Part shown: positions 1 to 11,951 of the stretch, one piece after another
Layout of the letters: each line of letters opens with the position of its first letter
Position numbering within the stretch: the stretch's first letter is position 1
Origin: Microstegium vimineum
Taxonomy: Eukaryota > Streptophyta > Magnoliopsida > Poales > Poaceae
Reading direction: 5' to 3'
Assembly: GCA_022036555.1 (NCBI GenBank)
Contig: CM039119.1
Span: forward strand, 39,935,255-39,999,254
DNA length: 64,000 nt
The notes under the pieces: model-generated
What the model was told of the DNA's origin: nothing
Databases searched by the model: none
Seen by the model: the letters and a program-made list of their open reading frames with translations, nothing else
Made by a program: the position numbers and the translations under genes

Positions 1-64
1 ATGGGTACCTAAGAAGAATTGAATTGTTTTGTAGGTCAATTATAAAGCCAGAGGGAGGCATTAG

Positions 65-1060
65 GTGCTTGATAGTGGGTGCACTCAACATATGACCAGA
101 GATTCAAGAATGTTCAACTCTATCAAGCCAAATGGTTGCAATGGAAAAGGCAAGGTCAAAGGGCTTGGTAAGATTGCAATATCCAATGACATGAGCATAT
201 CCAATATGTTGCTAGTAGAGAGCTTGAACTTCAACTTGCTATCTGTAGCTCAACTTTGTGATCTTAGTTTCAAGTGCATCTTTGGAGTTGATGATGTAGA
301 GATCATAAGTGTAGATGGCTCTAACTTGATCTTCAAAGGATTTAGATATGAGAATCTATACTTGGTTGATTTCAATGCTAGTGAAACTCAATTGTCAACT
401 TGCTTGCTATCCAAATCTAGCATGGGTTGGTTATGTCATAGAAGGCTTGGTCATGTTGGTATGAGGCAATTGAACAAATTAGTCAAGCATGATCTAGTTA
501 GAGGCTTGAAAGATGTGATCTTTGAAAAGGATAAGCTATGTAGCTCTTGTCAAGCCGGCAAACAAGTTGGAAACACTCACCCTAGCAAGAGTATGATGAG
601 TACTTGCAAACCATTTGAGCTCTTGCACATGGACTTGTTTGGACCAACCGCATACACAAGCATTGGTGGAAACAAATATGTCTTTGTGATAGTTGATGAC
701 TTCACTAGATATACATGGGTATTCTTCTTGAGTGATAAGTGATACATTTGATACATTCAAGATCTTTATCAAGAGATGCCAAAATGAATTTGAAACAACT
801 ATCAAGAAAGTGAGAAGTGACAATGGTAGTTAGTTCAAGAATACAAGAGTTGATGAGCTATGTGATGAATATGGAATCAAACATCAATTTTCGGCCAAGT
901 ATACACCTCAATCAAATGGTCTTGTTGAGAGGAAGAATAGGACACTCATTGATATGGCAAGATCTATTCTTAGTGAATACAATGTGAGTGATTCTTTTTG
1001 GGCCGAAGCTATCAACACGGCTTGCTACTATAGAAACTGACTATTGCCACAAGATGCTTG
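65..1060 (+). pseudogene. Sirevirus pol N-terminal part: protease end, GAG-pre-integrase, integrase core (broken)
   Basis: The first residues hold the aspartic protease motif D-S-G. A pre-integrase zinc finger follows, with His residues in the CHRRLGH stretch and a Cys pair in CSSCQAGK. The integrase core then shows its first Asp in HMDLFGP and a VDDFTRYTW block. The frame breaks near 740 (TGA after SDK). In the continuing frame there is a TAG at 831-833 just after the second catalytic Asp (motif SDNG), then a TGA at 1038-1040, and a further shift near 1045 leads into the downstream ORF. Copia pol is normally one continuous frame, so this is a pseudogene. The first codon of the open stretch is GTG, not a real start. 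Confidence 0.9.
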
Positions 1061-3216
1061 AGAAGACACCTTATGAGCTATTGAATGGAAGAAAGCCAAA
1101 TATCGCATACTTTAGAGTGTTTGGTTGCAAGTGCTATATCTTGAAGAAAGGTGCAAGATTGAGCAAATTTGAGAAGAAATGTGATGAAGGCTTCCTACTT
1201 GGTTACTCAACTACAAGCAAAGCATATAGAGTATGGAATCTTACTCATGGCACAGTGGAGGAGGTACATGATGTAGAGTTTGATGAAACACAAGGCTCTC
1301 AAGATGAAAATGACAATCATGATGATGTGAGAGGTGAACCATTGGCTAATGCAATGAAGAATATGGACATTGGGGATATTAGGCCGAGGCAAGTGGATGA
1401 AGAGCAAGACAATGACTATCAAGTGCATGCTCAATCCAATGAGCAATCCAATGACAATCAAGCTAGTTCATCCTCTCCAACTCAAGATCAACAAGAGGCT
1501 AGTTCATCATCTCAATCCAATGACCAACCAAGTACAAGCAATCAACTTCCAACACTCCAACCTACATCTATTGCAAGAGATCATCCTTTGGATCACATTA
1601 TTAGAGATATCACAAGAGGTGTGCAAACAAGATCAAGATTGGCTTCATTTTGTGAACACTACTCCTTTGTGTCATCTATTGAGCCAACCAAGATTGAAGA
1701 GGCTTTGCAAGATATTGATTGGGTGAATGCTATGCATGAAGAGCTCAACAACTTCACTAGAAATCAAGTATGGAAACTAGTTGAGAGACCAAAGAACCAC
1801 AATGTTATTGGCACAAGATGGGTCTTTCGCAACAAACAAGATCAAGATGGCATAGTGGTGAGGAACAAAGCAAGACTAGTTGCACAAGGGTACACTCAAG
1901 TAGAGGGTCTTGACTTTGGAGAAACATATGCACCCGTGGCAAGGCTAGAAGCAATAAGGATTCTATTGGCTTATGCTTGTGCTCACAACATCAAGCTCTA
2001 TCAAATGGATATGAAGAGTGCATTTCTCAATGGGTACATCAATGAATTGGTATATGTTGAGCAACCACCCGGTTTTGAAGATGACAAGAAACCCAACCAT
2101 GTGTACAAGCTTAGAAAGGCATTGTATGGTTTCAAGCAAGCACCTAGAGCATGGTATGAGAGGTTGAGGGATTTTCTCCTCTCTAAGGGATTTGTTATGG
2201 GCAAGGTTGACACTACCCTATTCACCAAGAAGATTGGAAAGGACTTGTTTGTGTTGCAAATCTATGTGGATGACATTATCTTTGGATCAACCAATCAAGA
2301 GTTTTGTGAAGAGTTTGGCAACATGATGGCTAATGAGTTTGAGTTGTCCATGCTTGGTGAGCTTAGCTACTTCCTTGGTCTTCAAGTCAAACAAATGAAG
2401 AATGGTACATTTGTAAGTCAAGGCAAGTACATCAAGGACATCCTCAAGAAGTTCAATCTAGATGAAGCAAAGTTAATTAGCACACCAATGGGACCTAATG
2501 GTAACTTGGATAGTGATGCTAGTGGCAACATGGTAGATCAAAAGCTATATAGATCAATGATTGGTAGCTTGCTCTATGTGACCGCATCAAGACCAGATGT
2601 CATGTTAAGTGTATGCATGTGTGCAAGATTTCAAGCTTCTCCTAGAGAGAGTCATTTGAAGGCCACAAAGAGGATATTGAGATATTTGAAGCATACACCA
2701 AATGTTGGGTTGTGGTATCCTAAAGGATCAAACTTTGAGTTAATTGGATACTACGACTCGGATTATGCGGGTTGCAAGATAGAAAGGAAGAGCACATCGG
2801 GCACATGTCAATTGCTTGGAAGATCACTTGTTTCATGGTCATCAAAGAAGCAAAATAGTGTGGCACTCTCTACCGCCAAAGCCGAATACATTAGTGCGGG
2901 GAGTTATTGTGCACAAATACTTTGCATGAAAGCTACTTTGAATGATTTTGGAGTTAAATTCAAGAAAGTGTCATTGCTATGTGACAATGAAAGTGCAATC
3001 AAGCTAACCAACAACCCGGTCCAACATGCAAGAACAAAGCATATTGATGTCCGCCACCATTTCATTAGAGATCATCAATTGAAAGGGGACATTTCAATAG
3101 AGAGTGTGGGCACCGAAGATCAATTGGCCGATATATTCACCAAGCCACTAGATGAAAAGAGCTTTTGCAAGCTAAGGAATGAGTTGAACATACTTGATTT
3201 CTCTAACACGAGTTGA
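988..3216 (+). CDS. Sirevirus pol C-terminal part: integrase tail, reverse transcriptase, RNase H
   Basis: This is an open frame of 742 codons; the part related to pol starts near 1060, after a frameshift. It begins with the conserved integrase tail (RVFGCKCYILK), then an acidic, Ser/Gln-rich linker. The reverse transcriptase has the copia blocks TRWVFRNK, ARLVAQGYTQ, QMDMKSAFLNG and the catalytic YVDD at about residues 426-429. RNase H follows, with its first catalytic Asp near residue 590 (DSDYAGC), then STAKAEY and CDNESA. The C-terminus reads DQLADIFTKPL, the usual end of copia RNase H. RT and RNase H look intact, but the protein cannot be made as a full polyprotein because the upstream part of pol is broken. 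ATG at 988 is only where the frame opens. Confidence 0.9.
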   Translation: MILFGPKLSTRLATIETDYCHKMLEKTPYELLNGRKPNIAYFRVFGCKCYILKKGARLSKFEKKCDEGFLLGYSTTSKAYRVWNLTHGTVEEVHDVEFDETQGSQDENDNHDDVRGEPLANAMKNMDIGDIRPRQVDEEQDNDYQVHAQSNEQSNDNQASSSSPTQDQQEASSSSQSNDQPSTSNQLPTLQPTSIARDHPLDHIIRDITRGVQTRSRLASFCEHYSFVSSIEPTKIEEALQDIDWVNAMHEELNNFTRNQVWKLVERPKNHNVIGTRWVFRNKQDQDGIVVRNKARLVAQGYTQVEGLDFGETYAPVARLEAIRILLAYACAHNIKLYQMDMKSAFLNGYINELVYVEQPPGFEDDKKPNHVYKLRKALYGFKQAPRAWYERLRDFLLSKGFVMGKVDTTLFTKKIGKDLFVLQIYVDDIIFGSTNQEFCEEFGNMMANEFELSMLGELSYFLGLQVKQMKNGTFVSQGKYIKDILKKFNLDEAKLISTPMGPNGNLDSDASGNMVDQKLYRSMIGSLLYVTASRPDVMLSVCMCARFQASPRESHLKATKRILRYLKHTPNVGLWYPKGSNFELIGYYDSDYAGCKIERKSTSGTCQLLGRSLVSWSSKKQNSVALSTAKAEYISAGSYCAQILCMKATLNDFGVKFKKVSLLCDNESAIKLTNNPVQHARTKHIDVRHHFIRDHQLKGDISIESVGTEDQLADIFTKPLDEKSFCKLRNELNILDFSNTS

Positions 3217-4342
3217 TGCACCCCCACTTATATGACATGCCTCTACTCCGACAAAGCAAGGTACAAGTTGATTTGAGAGCATTCATGCATACTTTGCTAG
3301 GACTTGTGTAGAGCATATAGACATCACTCATGCTTCTAGGCTCATTCATGAAAACCAAAATGATTTGATGCTTATATGGTAGCACTATTGCTTCTATGAC
3401 TTGATATGATCTAGTGGTAGCATATGACATGTTGATGGGCTTGCAATCCTATTGTTTGACCTATGTCTATGAGCTTAAGTGTTTAATTCAACATAGGCAA
3501 GATAACCATCTTCGCATGTGTGAACAAGCTTGTCTATGGTTTAAATCGAATTAAATATCTTGGGCAAGTAGCTTAGTTCAAACCAAAGTTAAAACTAATC
3601 TTTCACCCTATCTCACACTAAGGGGAGTAAAACTTGAATATCTATAATTGGTTCCACCTTTTTGTGTCAATTGGATGACAAAGGGGGAGAAAATGTAAAG
3701 ATATAATGTGTAGGGGGGAGAAATTGAAAGATAAAGGGGAGAACAAGAAAAATCAATTTTGAAAAGAACACACAAGTAGGGGGAGCAAGCTCATGAACAC
3801 TTTGTTGCATTTGAGCGTTTGCACTCTCATATGTATTGTTGCACAAGTACTTAAATTCAAATATTCATGCTTGTGTGGCGATTGCTAGTGATATAAAATG
3901 AATGATGATTCATCAACTAGCATGCATAGGTGGTAAGCTAGATGTGTGTGCCCTTCAAGTGGTATCTAGAAATTGTTCTCTTAATGTTGATCTCACGGGG
4001 TTTCTAGTGTTTACTTGTTGTCTAGCTAATCTTGGTGCTACGGGTGACTCAAATTCCGCACTCCGATGGTATCATGCTACAAAGGTCTATTCTTATACCT
4101 TAGCATCATTTGGTAGCTATTCACTCTCCCACATTGTCTATCCATGCATATGTGCTAAACTTGAACCAAACTCTTGAAGCACATATGATGGGGGAGCTAA
4201 TAACTACCAAACCGAATTTGTGTGACTTGTCCAAAATTTAAAATCTTTGATCAAAATGCTTGGACAAGCAACTCAAGTTCAAAATGATTATATTTCATAT
4301 ATTTATGGAAATGTTGTCATCAATTACCAAAAAGGGGGAGAT
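3217..4342 (+). other. Non-coding 3' internal region of the Sirevirus with repeated polypurine tracts
   Basis: No convincing protein is encoded between the RNase H stop and the LTR; the short open frames here match nothing I recognise. The region contains at least six purine tracts of the form AGGGGGAG or AGGGGAG, near 3681, 3710, 3733, 3777, 4187 and 4331. The last one abuts the LTR and serves as the polypurine tract. A segment around 3770-3800 is also found, inverted, in the second Sirevirus near 57145-57170, which shows that the two elements are related. Confidence 0.7.
4330..4342 (+). promoter_or_regulatory. Polypurine tract (plus-strand primer) of Sirevirus
   Basis: AAAAGGGGGAGAT directly precedes the LTR start TGAGAG at 4343. 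The same arrangement occurs on the other strand at 56598-56613 in the second Sirevirus. Confidence 0.85.
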
Positions 4343-4837
4343 TGAGAGCCCCATGTGTTTGGTTTTGAGTAATTGATGAAACCTACCTAAGTACTAACCT
4401 TGGATCTCTAACTATGAATCATGAGATAGGTTGGTACATGCCATGTGATGGAGCAAGATGGATCAAGGTGTGATGGCAAGGCTCTAGCATGGTGGTGCAA
4501 AGGAAAATGGAAAAGGATTCAAGGCAAAGGTAAAATAGGAATCCATTTTCGGTTCGGTGATCAAGACACCATAGAGGGTGTGATCACATTTAGGATAGAT
4601 AGCCTTACTATCAAGGAGGGAGCTCTTGTGTTTGATTACGGCTATCGTGTGCCACTAGGTTTTTGCATTGCATTTAAATTCAATTGAACTAGTGAAACAA
4701 CCAACTAATTCCAAGAAAAATGTGAATTAAAAGCTAACACACGTGCACAAGTGCTGAGATCACTTAGTGTTAGCTCTTGGAAGCTTGGAGAAGCTGGAGA
4801 AGTGTTTGGGCAGTGCAAAAGAGCTTCGGACAGTGGT

Positions 4838-5360
4838 CCGGACGCTAGGGTACCTGCTGTCCGGACTAACGCATGTGTGTCCGGAAGCATACCCTAGGTC
4901 AGCTCAGCTGAGGAGAGGGATCCGGACGCTGTTTGCAGTCCGGACGCGCAGCTCCGGACGCGCGTCCGGAGGTGTGGACCTCTTTGTTGTTTCTGTGTAA
5001 ATCGATCCGGACGCTGGTGTTGGTCCGGACAGGGGCTCCGGACGCGCGTCCGGAGGTGTTGAAGTTTCTCGGATGCTCTCAGGTGTTCTGGAAAATATTT
5101 CCGGACGCTCAGTGCAGTGCGTCCGGACCCTAGCTACAGTCGTGTCCGGAGACGCATGGCGAGCAGTGCTACACGCGGGAAGCAGCCGTTTGAATCGATG
5201 GAGCAACCGGACGCATACGGCATGGTCCGGACGGCGCGTTGCGCGCGTCCGGAGGTCGCGTCCGGAGCGGTGAAACAGCAGGGGTTTCTGTGCTGGTGTG
5301 GAGCATCTGGACGCCACCTAAGGTCCGGACCTCCACTGTTGGCAGCGTCCGGAGGTGGCG
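4838..5360. repeat. CpG-rich palindrome cluster (TCCGGA / GTCCGGAC) in Sirevirus U3
   Basis: About twenty copies of the palindrome TCCGGA lie within about 520 bp, many as GTCCGGAC or in the compound form GGACGCGCGTCCGGA. The cluster lies upstream of the TATA box at 5406. Sirevirus LTRs are known to carry clustered CpG-rich palindromes, so this is a family hallmark. Several small ORFs on both strands here exist only because the repeat is stop-poor. Confidence 0.85.
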
Positions 5361-5405
5361 CAGAAGCTGTGTTTTGTGTGGAAACGGCTAGTGTGTTGGT
5401 GAGGG

Positions 5406-5412
5406 CTATATA
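5406..5412 (+). promoter_or_regulatory. TATA box of Sirevirus LTR
   Basis: CTATATA lies just downstream of the palindrome cluster, as expected at the U3/R boundary. The second Sirevirus has its TATA box at the equivalent place. Confidence 0.6.
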
Positions 5413-5687
5413 TTGTTGTATGGCCGGTCCAAGGGGGAAACTCCTGCACTCTCACTTCACTCCTACACTTGTGCTTGCCTAAGATTGCTCCCACCACTCA
5501 TCCTCTTGACATAATTGACATATTCATGAGAGATTGAGTGAATCCAAGTGCATTGCTCTTTGATTGCATACTAGTGGCACTTGGTGATCGTCGTCGTCGC
5601 GGGAGTTCTTGTTATTCTTGGAGGTTGCCACCTCCTACACGGCTTGGAGCGACGAGGATCGTTGAGCAGAGGAAGGTGATTGTCTCC

Positions 5688-8600
5688 TGTAACACCCAAA
5701 AATTTGAATTTTTAAAATAGATTGAAATTGGGTTAATTTTGAATTTTGTGCTCATGAAAATGCAGGAAAACAAAAACATTTTCATCAAATTAAAAATTGA
5801 CCTAGGGTTTAGCAACCTTTGCTTGAGCATTCATGCCTCTGCATTATCCTTTTTGTGATGTTTGGTTTTGCAAAACTCAAAGCTTTTCCAAACGGTTTAG
5901 AAAATGGTTTTCAAAAAGGATTTAAGAAAAGCTTTGAAAACAAAAAGAAAAGGAAAAGGATCAAATCCTCTCTTCCTCACCTTCTGGCCCAACCAGCCAA
6001 GCCGGCCTGGTTCCCCCTCCCTCCTTCCTTTCCCCTCACTTCCTCCCGCATGGGCCACATTGACTCGGCCCAGCTCTTCCTCCCTTCGCCTCGGCCCAGT
6101 TCGCGCAGGGAACCGCCCTCCCCTTTCCCCTTGCCGCTGACACGTCGACCCCGCTTGCCAGTGCCCATCTTCTTCCTCAAGTAGAGTCCGCACGGGACTC
6201 TGTTCACCGAGCCGCGTCCGCCTCGCGTGCGGGTGTATGCGCCCTGGACTCCCCCACCTGTCCCTTTAAATAGCGAGGCCGTGACGCCTCCTCTCGAACC
6301 CTCCAATCTCCTCGCCTCGCCTTGAGCTCCAGTCGCCCCACCTCGGATTCCGCCGAGGAGCAGCCGCAGCCGCGAGCTCGCTTGCCTCTTGAACACCGTC
6401 GTGAAGCAAGCCGCCGCCGTCTCCGATGCGTTTGGAAGCTCTAGCGCTGCCTCGTGTCGGGTTCCTCGCTTTGAAACCTCCTTGGTAAGCTTCGCAAGGT
6501 TCTAGGGTCCTTGTTTTCGCTTACCAGGGCTTGCCTGACCTCACCATCGATTGCAGAGAGCTGTCACCCGCTGCTTCTCATTGCTACCCACGTCCATCCA
6601 TCTCCGGTCCTCACCGTGGCCCTAGGTGAGATCGCATCTTCCTCCTCTATCTCCCAGTCTTTACCCCTTGGAAAACCGAGCTCGCTGGCCCCCAACCGAG
6701 CTACTCCGGCAAGAAACGTCGCCGGCAATGGCCTCTGCCGCCATCCTCTTCACTGTACCCGGCCGAATCCCCTCTTCCTTCCTCTGTGATCTAATTAGAT
6801 CCATCCATCCATGATCCAAAGGTCCACAAAGCCCCGTACCCCTTCGTTTGCAAAGTTGCTAAAGAGACCCTGAGCTCTTTGTTAATCAACCCGCAATCCA
6901 GTCCAGCCGATAATTCTGAATTTCATTATTTATTTCTATTCGAAAATAGTTCCATCTATTCACAGAATTGCAATCCAACTTGTTTTGACCCTAAATCATT
7001 CTCTTGAGTTCATCATTCATAAAAATATCTCTAAAATCTTCCGGGGATTTTTTATGGCTTTTTCAGAACCTTTTATCATTTTTTCTATGAGCTTAATCTA
7101 ATTTTTAGATGCTCCCAAATATCTTTTCGTGAGCTCCAAATACTTTATTTGGGTTCATAATATTCCAAAGTGTCTCCAAGAATTTTCCCAGAATTTTTAG
7201 AGACTTCGGAGTATTTTTCGTGACTTAAATATTAATTCTAGACTTTTATAGAATTAATTTATTCCGAAAATAAATAATAAATATCTCAATTTTCCACCCG
7301 CCCTCAAAGTCCATGTGCAATAATTCTAATAAATCTCAAAAGTCCTTGCATTTATTTACTAATGGGTTTTGATGTTTAATTGGCTCATTAGTGAATATAT
7401 GGAGGTGCAACATCAATTAGTACCATATCGTTAATTGATGAGTTGTGCGGAGTTTTTCTCCCTATATATATTTATCAGCTTCTTGCCAAAGCACACCACA
7501 TCTACCGTAAGAGGAGCCCCTGGTTTGGGAAATCCTCGGCGAGCTTTTTCGGCTAATAACTTTGACGTCCTCCGCCCATTCTGAGTACATCATGAGCTCC
7601 GTCTCGCCGTTCTCTTTACCATAGTATATCTCTTTTATCCGATCCACCACCGTATGACCATCTTCGCTTTATTTCCTCGTTCCCGGCGAGGTGCCGCATA
7701 GTTACTCCGTTGTTCTTCGTCTTTACCTCGATCATCAAGTGTCGTGCCATTCCTGGTTCCAAGCTGCATGCGCCCCACCCTCGTGCAGCCACTGTTGGTC
7801 TTCCGTTGCGACGCCCCTGCTGGACCGACCGTGGAGGTGCCCACCGGCAGCTGGCAGGCAAGCCGTATCCTCCCTCACAGCAGCAGCACCTCTTCCCCTC
7901 ACATACACTTCCATGTTCTGTACGAGAGCCAAAAGAAGAAGTAAGGTATAACTTATTTACAAGCTTGCCACTCAATCTTTTAGTCCCCGCCGTTTAATCG
8001 GTTTACCTCTGTTTCTTTCCGTTTCAGTTGCATTAGATTCGTTTCATCAAGATCTATGTTTTAAACCCCCAATAATATATGTTTGCAACTTTTAAAATAA
8101 TTATTTATCTAATGGTTTTAAAATTAATTAAGTCTCAATCTTTAATCTTGTACAGAAAATCATGTTTAATTCATAATTTATTCGTTTTAGATCCGTTTTA
8201 GCCCGTTCAAGTTGCATTGGTTTTGTAACAATAAGATCTACATGTTAGTAACAGTAATAAACATGTTTTATTCTTTCAAATAAAATGATAATCGATTAAT
8301 CTATAAGAAATGGCTTTTCCAATTAAAACTAATCTATGTTTTCACCTCGATGTTTTCCTAAATAAAATATATTTAGTTTAATCTTGTTTTTCCAAGAAAA
8401 TATAATGTGACTTAATCTAATTTGGGTATTTCTCTGAAATATCCTAACCATGCTTTTTATAGAAAAAATAAACGAAGTCTAGTTTTCTTTTAAAAGCTAA
8501 ATCTTCGGTAGTTGTTTCTTTTCGTTATAGATCCGATTAGCATGATTCTCGCGTTTGCGTGATCGTAGCAATACGTAGATTTCTTTTAAACCTTTTTCAT

Positions 8601-9924
8601 TGATTGGTGTATGGTTCTAAAGTATATATATTGTATTCTCTGTATGATTGTTCAGGTGCTTGTGTGGTGTTTATGATCTTGTCCAATCGGTAAGATTTAC
8701 GAGGAGATCAAGAAGAAGTCATCAGAAGATCGAGAATCAAGTGAAGAAAGGATCTAAGAGTTTAAGGCAAGTATAACATGGGATCATCCTTGTTACCTAT
8801 TCACCTTAATCAATCTAGTCATATTGCATGTGTCTAATTTTGATTCCTATTAGATCTATATCATAGCTTTGTTATCCCTTTTACCTTGTCACCAATGGGT
8901 TACTATGCATATGGGTAGTTTTGCTATACTGAACATGAAGAATCTTGAATTGAATATTGACTAATGGATATATGCAACGTTGATTAAAATTAGCTTTTAT
9001 AACAACATGGAATAGGACCCCACTGTAGGGCAAAAGCTAGGACTTAAATGCAACCATGAGTGCTATAATGGCTCTGGCTTTAGTTAAGTATGAAGTTTGG
9101 ACTAGCATGCTTGTGGTTCGTGAAAGGCACCTTTGCCGAGCTAGTTATGGGGTATAGCTTGTGTGGGGACCGCTGCGGGTGGTACCATCGGGGTGTCCCA
9201 TATACCCCTTTGCATTGGGTCCGTAGGGTCCGCTACATGCTAGAAAGGGCTTTTGAAAGACTTCATAGTGTACCCTGCCTGCTCACCTTGGAAGTGTTTT
9301 GGGAGTCATGATCCCGGGCATATGGGCAACACAGATTGTGGGTAAAGTGCGTAACCTCTGCAGAGTGTAAAACTGTCATGATAGCCATGCTCACGGTCAC
9401 GAGCGGCTCGGAAAACTCACAGTGTTAGATACTCATGTTGTTGAACAACTTATGATGGTAGGTTTGGAGATATGATATATGAGATTGTTTCATTAATAAT
9501 CATATGGTTACCAACTGGGTTAAGCATAACTAAAGCTAATTGTTGTTAAAACTTGACCAAGTTAAAAGCAACCGCAGTAAGCCAGTGTCAGCCTTTTGAG
9601 CTTCATAACCCTATGTTATTCTTGCTGACTACTTTAAGTGCTCACCTTTGCCTTATCAACCATACCAGATTACAAAGAGCAAGAGTTAAAGGAGTTAGGC
9701 TTGTGATCAACCAGTCGTTGTCCCTGTGAAGTTGGAGTCTTCACCTGAAGTTCGGAGTTGTCTTCCCGCTGTTTGCTGTGTTGAGGTTATCCTATGACCT
9801 TATATGTTATGTATTTAAGTATTGTCTTTTGATACTTCCTAAATTTGTGGCTATATGTGAGATTTGACTTCCTGAGCTTACATATGGTGTAAATCTGGTT
9901 TTGTTCTTAAAACCGGGTGTGACA
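5688..9924 (+). repeat. Solo LTR, Tekay/Del-like Ty3 retrotransposon, nested in the Sirevirus LTR
   Basis: It starts TGTAACACCC and ends GGGTGTGACA, a near-perfect inverted terminus typical of chromovirus (Tekay/Del) LTRs, which are several kb long in grasses. The flanking 5-mers are tctcc (5683-5687) and tcttc (9925-9929), a target duplication with one mismatch. The Sirevirus LTR sequence resumes directly after it. No gag, pol, PBS or second LTR is present, so this is a recombined solo LTR. It holds a TATA-like TTTAAATA at 6265-6272 in a GC-rich stretch, followed by AT-rich sequence. The many small ORFs inside are not credible genes. The lineage assignment is by recall of LTR character. Confidence 0.75.
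6265..6272 (+). promoter_or_regulatory. TATA-like box of the Tekay-like LTR
   Basis: TTTAAATA sits after a GC-rich upstream stretch and before a C-rich leader, where an LTR promoter would be expected. Confidence 0.45.
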
Positions 9925-10511
9925 TCTTCGGCTCCGATCGGTCGATTGTGAGGGGTTCTTGAACCTTCCCCGTGGGAGTTCGCAAAAGGTATCTCTAGTG
10001 GATTGCGCGTAGCTTGTGGATCCCTATCTTGTGTTGGTTTTGCGGCACCCGGTGACAGGTTTTGTGTCTGATGCTAATTAGCGCGTGAACCTCCAAGTAG
10101 GTGTATCGCTACAACGAGGATTAGCTTGTTGGCAAACAAGTGAACCTTAGTAAAAATTCTTGTGTCATCTTGTCTCTACCAAAGATTCATATTATGATTG
10201 ATTGGTTATCTCATTGGCATTCTCTTCACGTCGGTATAACCCTCCTAACTCTAACTTTGCACTTACATAGGATATTCTAGCTTAGCTTGTGTAGCTTAGT
10301 CTAGTAGCAATAGTTATCTAGCTCTGGCGTGTGACATAGGATATATCTTGCTAGTAACTAGACTTGTAGTAGGTGTCTTGCCGACCCTAGTTGTATAGTG
10401 CAAACTTGCTTTACGCCGTGTTTTATTCTAACAAGTTTGCTTAGTGTTGGTGTAGAAATTTTTAAATAGGCTATTCACCCCCCCCCCCTCTAGCCATATC
10501 TAGTACTTTCA

Positions 10512-10940
10512 CCTAGGCTAAGTTTACTTGCATTTGTCCCCTAATTTTTTGGATAATGGTAGCTCGCGTAGGTGACTCTTATAGCTACGTTGATTCCTCT
10601 GTAGTCCATTTCTCGTAATAGGTTTGGCAGGCATATAGGTATTTAGTAGGAGAGAACTCTATTTTCTGCTCTTATTTAAGTTATCATCCTTAAAGATCAT
10701 AAAAGATAAAGCTTACCCAGTGACTAGAACTAGAAAGTCCTTGGTTCTTTCTCCTCTTATCAATAGTTATCTATACTTGATTGTGAAACGGGTTAAGTTA
10801 ATATAGACTTAGTCATCCTCATACACCGTTCTTTTGGGTTCGATATTTAAAATTTGGTTATCTCGGTGAAGTGCTACATTGTTGTTTATCTGTGCGCTTG
10901 TGGATAATTAATTTACTCGTTTGCTCTAAGAAACATCAAC
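10512..10940 (+). repeat. Truncated Ty3-type LTR end
   Basis: The last 100 bases (GGTGAAGTGCTAC, GTGCGCTTGTGGA, then CTAAGAAACATCAACA) are similar to the 3' ends of the Athila-like LTRs at 13046-13146 and 20020-20122. It ends in CA at 10940, at the junction with copia sequence. Its left side is cut off by the Sirevirus. It is an LTR remnant inserted into the copia relic. Confidence 0.55.
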
Positions 10941-11816
10941 AGTGTGGACGTCGGTGTGGCGGAGAGGTGTGGCGTGATGGGCGCCATAGACGATCCCGGA
11001 GTAGTGGGTGATGCAGGTGTGTCATCGAGCGAGCCCGCCATGTCACCCCTGGAGCTGGCAGACGAGGGCGACAAATTCGTTGCAAATCCCAAAGTAGACG
11101 TACCTACGGTGGTTGCCACTGTTGTGTCAGCAGCAAGCGAATCTGCCTCAAGGGTGCTGCTGCCACCCGACGGGGAACACATGAAATATGGCGTTGCTGC
11201 TGCTGTTTGTGATCGGATTTGAGAACCGTTTTCGCCCGTGCGTGTACCTGTTGAAATCATAGACGTGCTAGAGCTTGGCGAAACATTAGTAGAGGAAGGA
11301 GAAAGCGTGCATTGATCAAGTACATGTGAATTCCTAGGGCTAGTGGATGAATTTAGGAGGATATCGGGTAGAAGCGTTGGGATGGTGAGAGGCAAAAGGA
11401 AAAACATTCTCATCAAACACCACATCACGGGAAATAGACTCTTCCTTGCTTAGGATCTAGGCATTTATACCCTTTGTGTAAGTTACTATAGCCAAGGAAT
11501 ACATACTGTTTGGAACGAAACTCAAGTTTACAAGCATGGTAGGGGTGGAGGTTCGGCCAAACCACACAACCAAAGACACGAAGGTGGTGATATTCAGGTT
11601 TGTTTCCAAAAAGACGTGCAAACAGTGTGTCATGGTTAATTACTTTGGATGGTCATCTATTGATGAGGTACACGGCAGTCGTAATGGCCTCATCCCAAAA
11701 TTTTAGGGGTAGAGAGCCGTGAGCAAGGAGAGTAAGACCAACCTCCACGATGTGGCAGTGTTTACGCTCGGCAGATCCATTCTGCTAGTTTGCGTGAGCA
11801 CCGGACACGTGGTGAG
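10941..11816 (-). pseudogene. Ty1/copia relic: integrase C-terminal part and Ser/Thr-rich linker
   Basis: Read on the minus strand, 11816-11430 gives integrase motifs QNGSAERKH, FWDEAI, TAVYLIN and LRVFGCVVWPN, then YVFLGYS and GRVYFP. 11428-10941 is a Ser/Thr/Pro-rich linker of the kind that precedes copia RT. In-frame stops occur, for example a TAG before QNGS. The upstream half of the same integrase is at 21781-22290, and the reading resumes exactly across the solo LTR. The RT part is missing because an LTR is inserted at 10940. Confidence 0.85.
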
Positions 11817-11951
11817 TGTTGACATTTCTTAGCGTCGCACAAAAAATAGAGATAAATCCCTATCCCCGACAACGGCGCCAGAAATGCTTGTTGGTATTTC
11901 TTATGACTATTGGATAAATCCGCAAGTGCACAGATTATACCATTACAACAC

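Larger units (their letters stand above)
1..10511 (+). mobile_element. Sirevirus (Ty1/copia, Maximus-like) retrotransposon, 5' end outside window
   Basis: Protease, integrase, RT and RNase H domains run in copia order from base 65 to 3216. A non-coding 3' internal region, a polypurine tract at 4330-4342 and a 3' LTR from 4343 to 10511 follow. The 3' region with repeated purine tracts and the CpG-rich palindromes in the LTR are known hallmarks of Sireviruses. The LTR starts TGAGAG and ends CTTTCA. A solo Tekay-like LTR (5688-9924) sits inside the 3' LTR. The 5' LTR and gag lie beyond the left edge. The element is dead: pol carries stops and frameshifts. Confidence 0.9.
4343..10511 (+). repeat. 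3' LTR of Sirevirus, split by a nested solo LTR
   Basis: It begins TGAGAG just after the polypurine tract and ends CTTTCA at 10511, following the run of C typical of Sirevirus LTR ends (10478-10488). The LTR proper is 4343-5687 plus 9925-10511, about 1.9 kb once the nested LTR is removed. U3 holds a dense palindrome cluster (4838-5360), followed by a TATA box at 5406-5412. The segment after the insertion (GTGCGTAGCTTGTGGATCC and neighbours) is ordinary U5-like sequence. Confidence 0.85.

Noticed and set aside
3902..4177. 91-codon frame downstream of Sirevirus pol, possible envelope-like ORF
   Set aside because: Too short, no signal peptide or transmembrane helix pattern, and not shared by the second Sirevirus.
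4904..5482. Open frames of 60-137 codons on both strands
   Set aside because: They are a by-product of the TCCGGA palindrome array, which lacks stop codons.
7616..7975. Overlapping frames within the Tekay-like solo LTR
   Set aside because: LTR sequence without pol or gag motifs; frames on both strands overlap fully.
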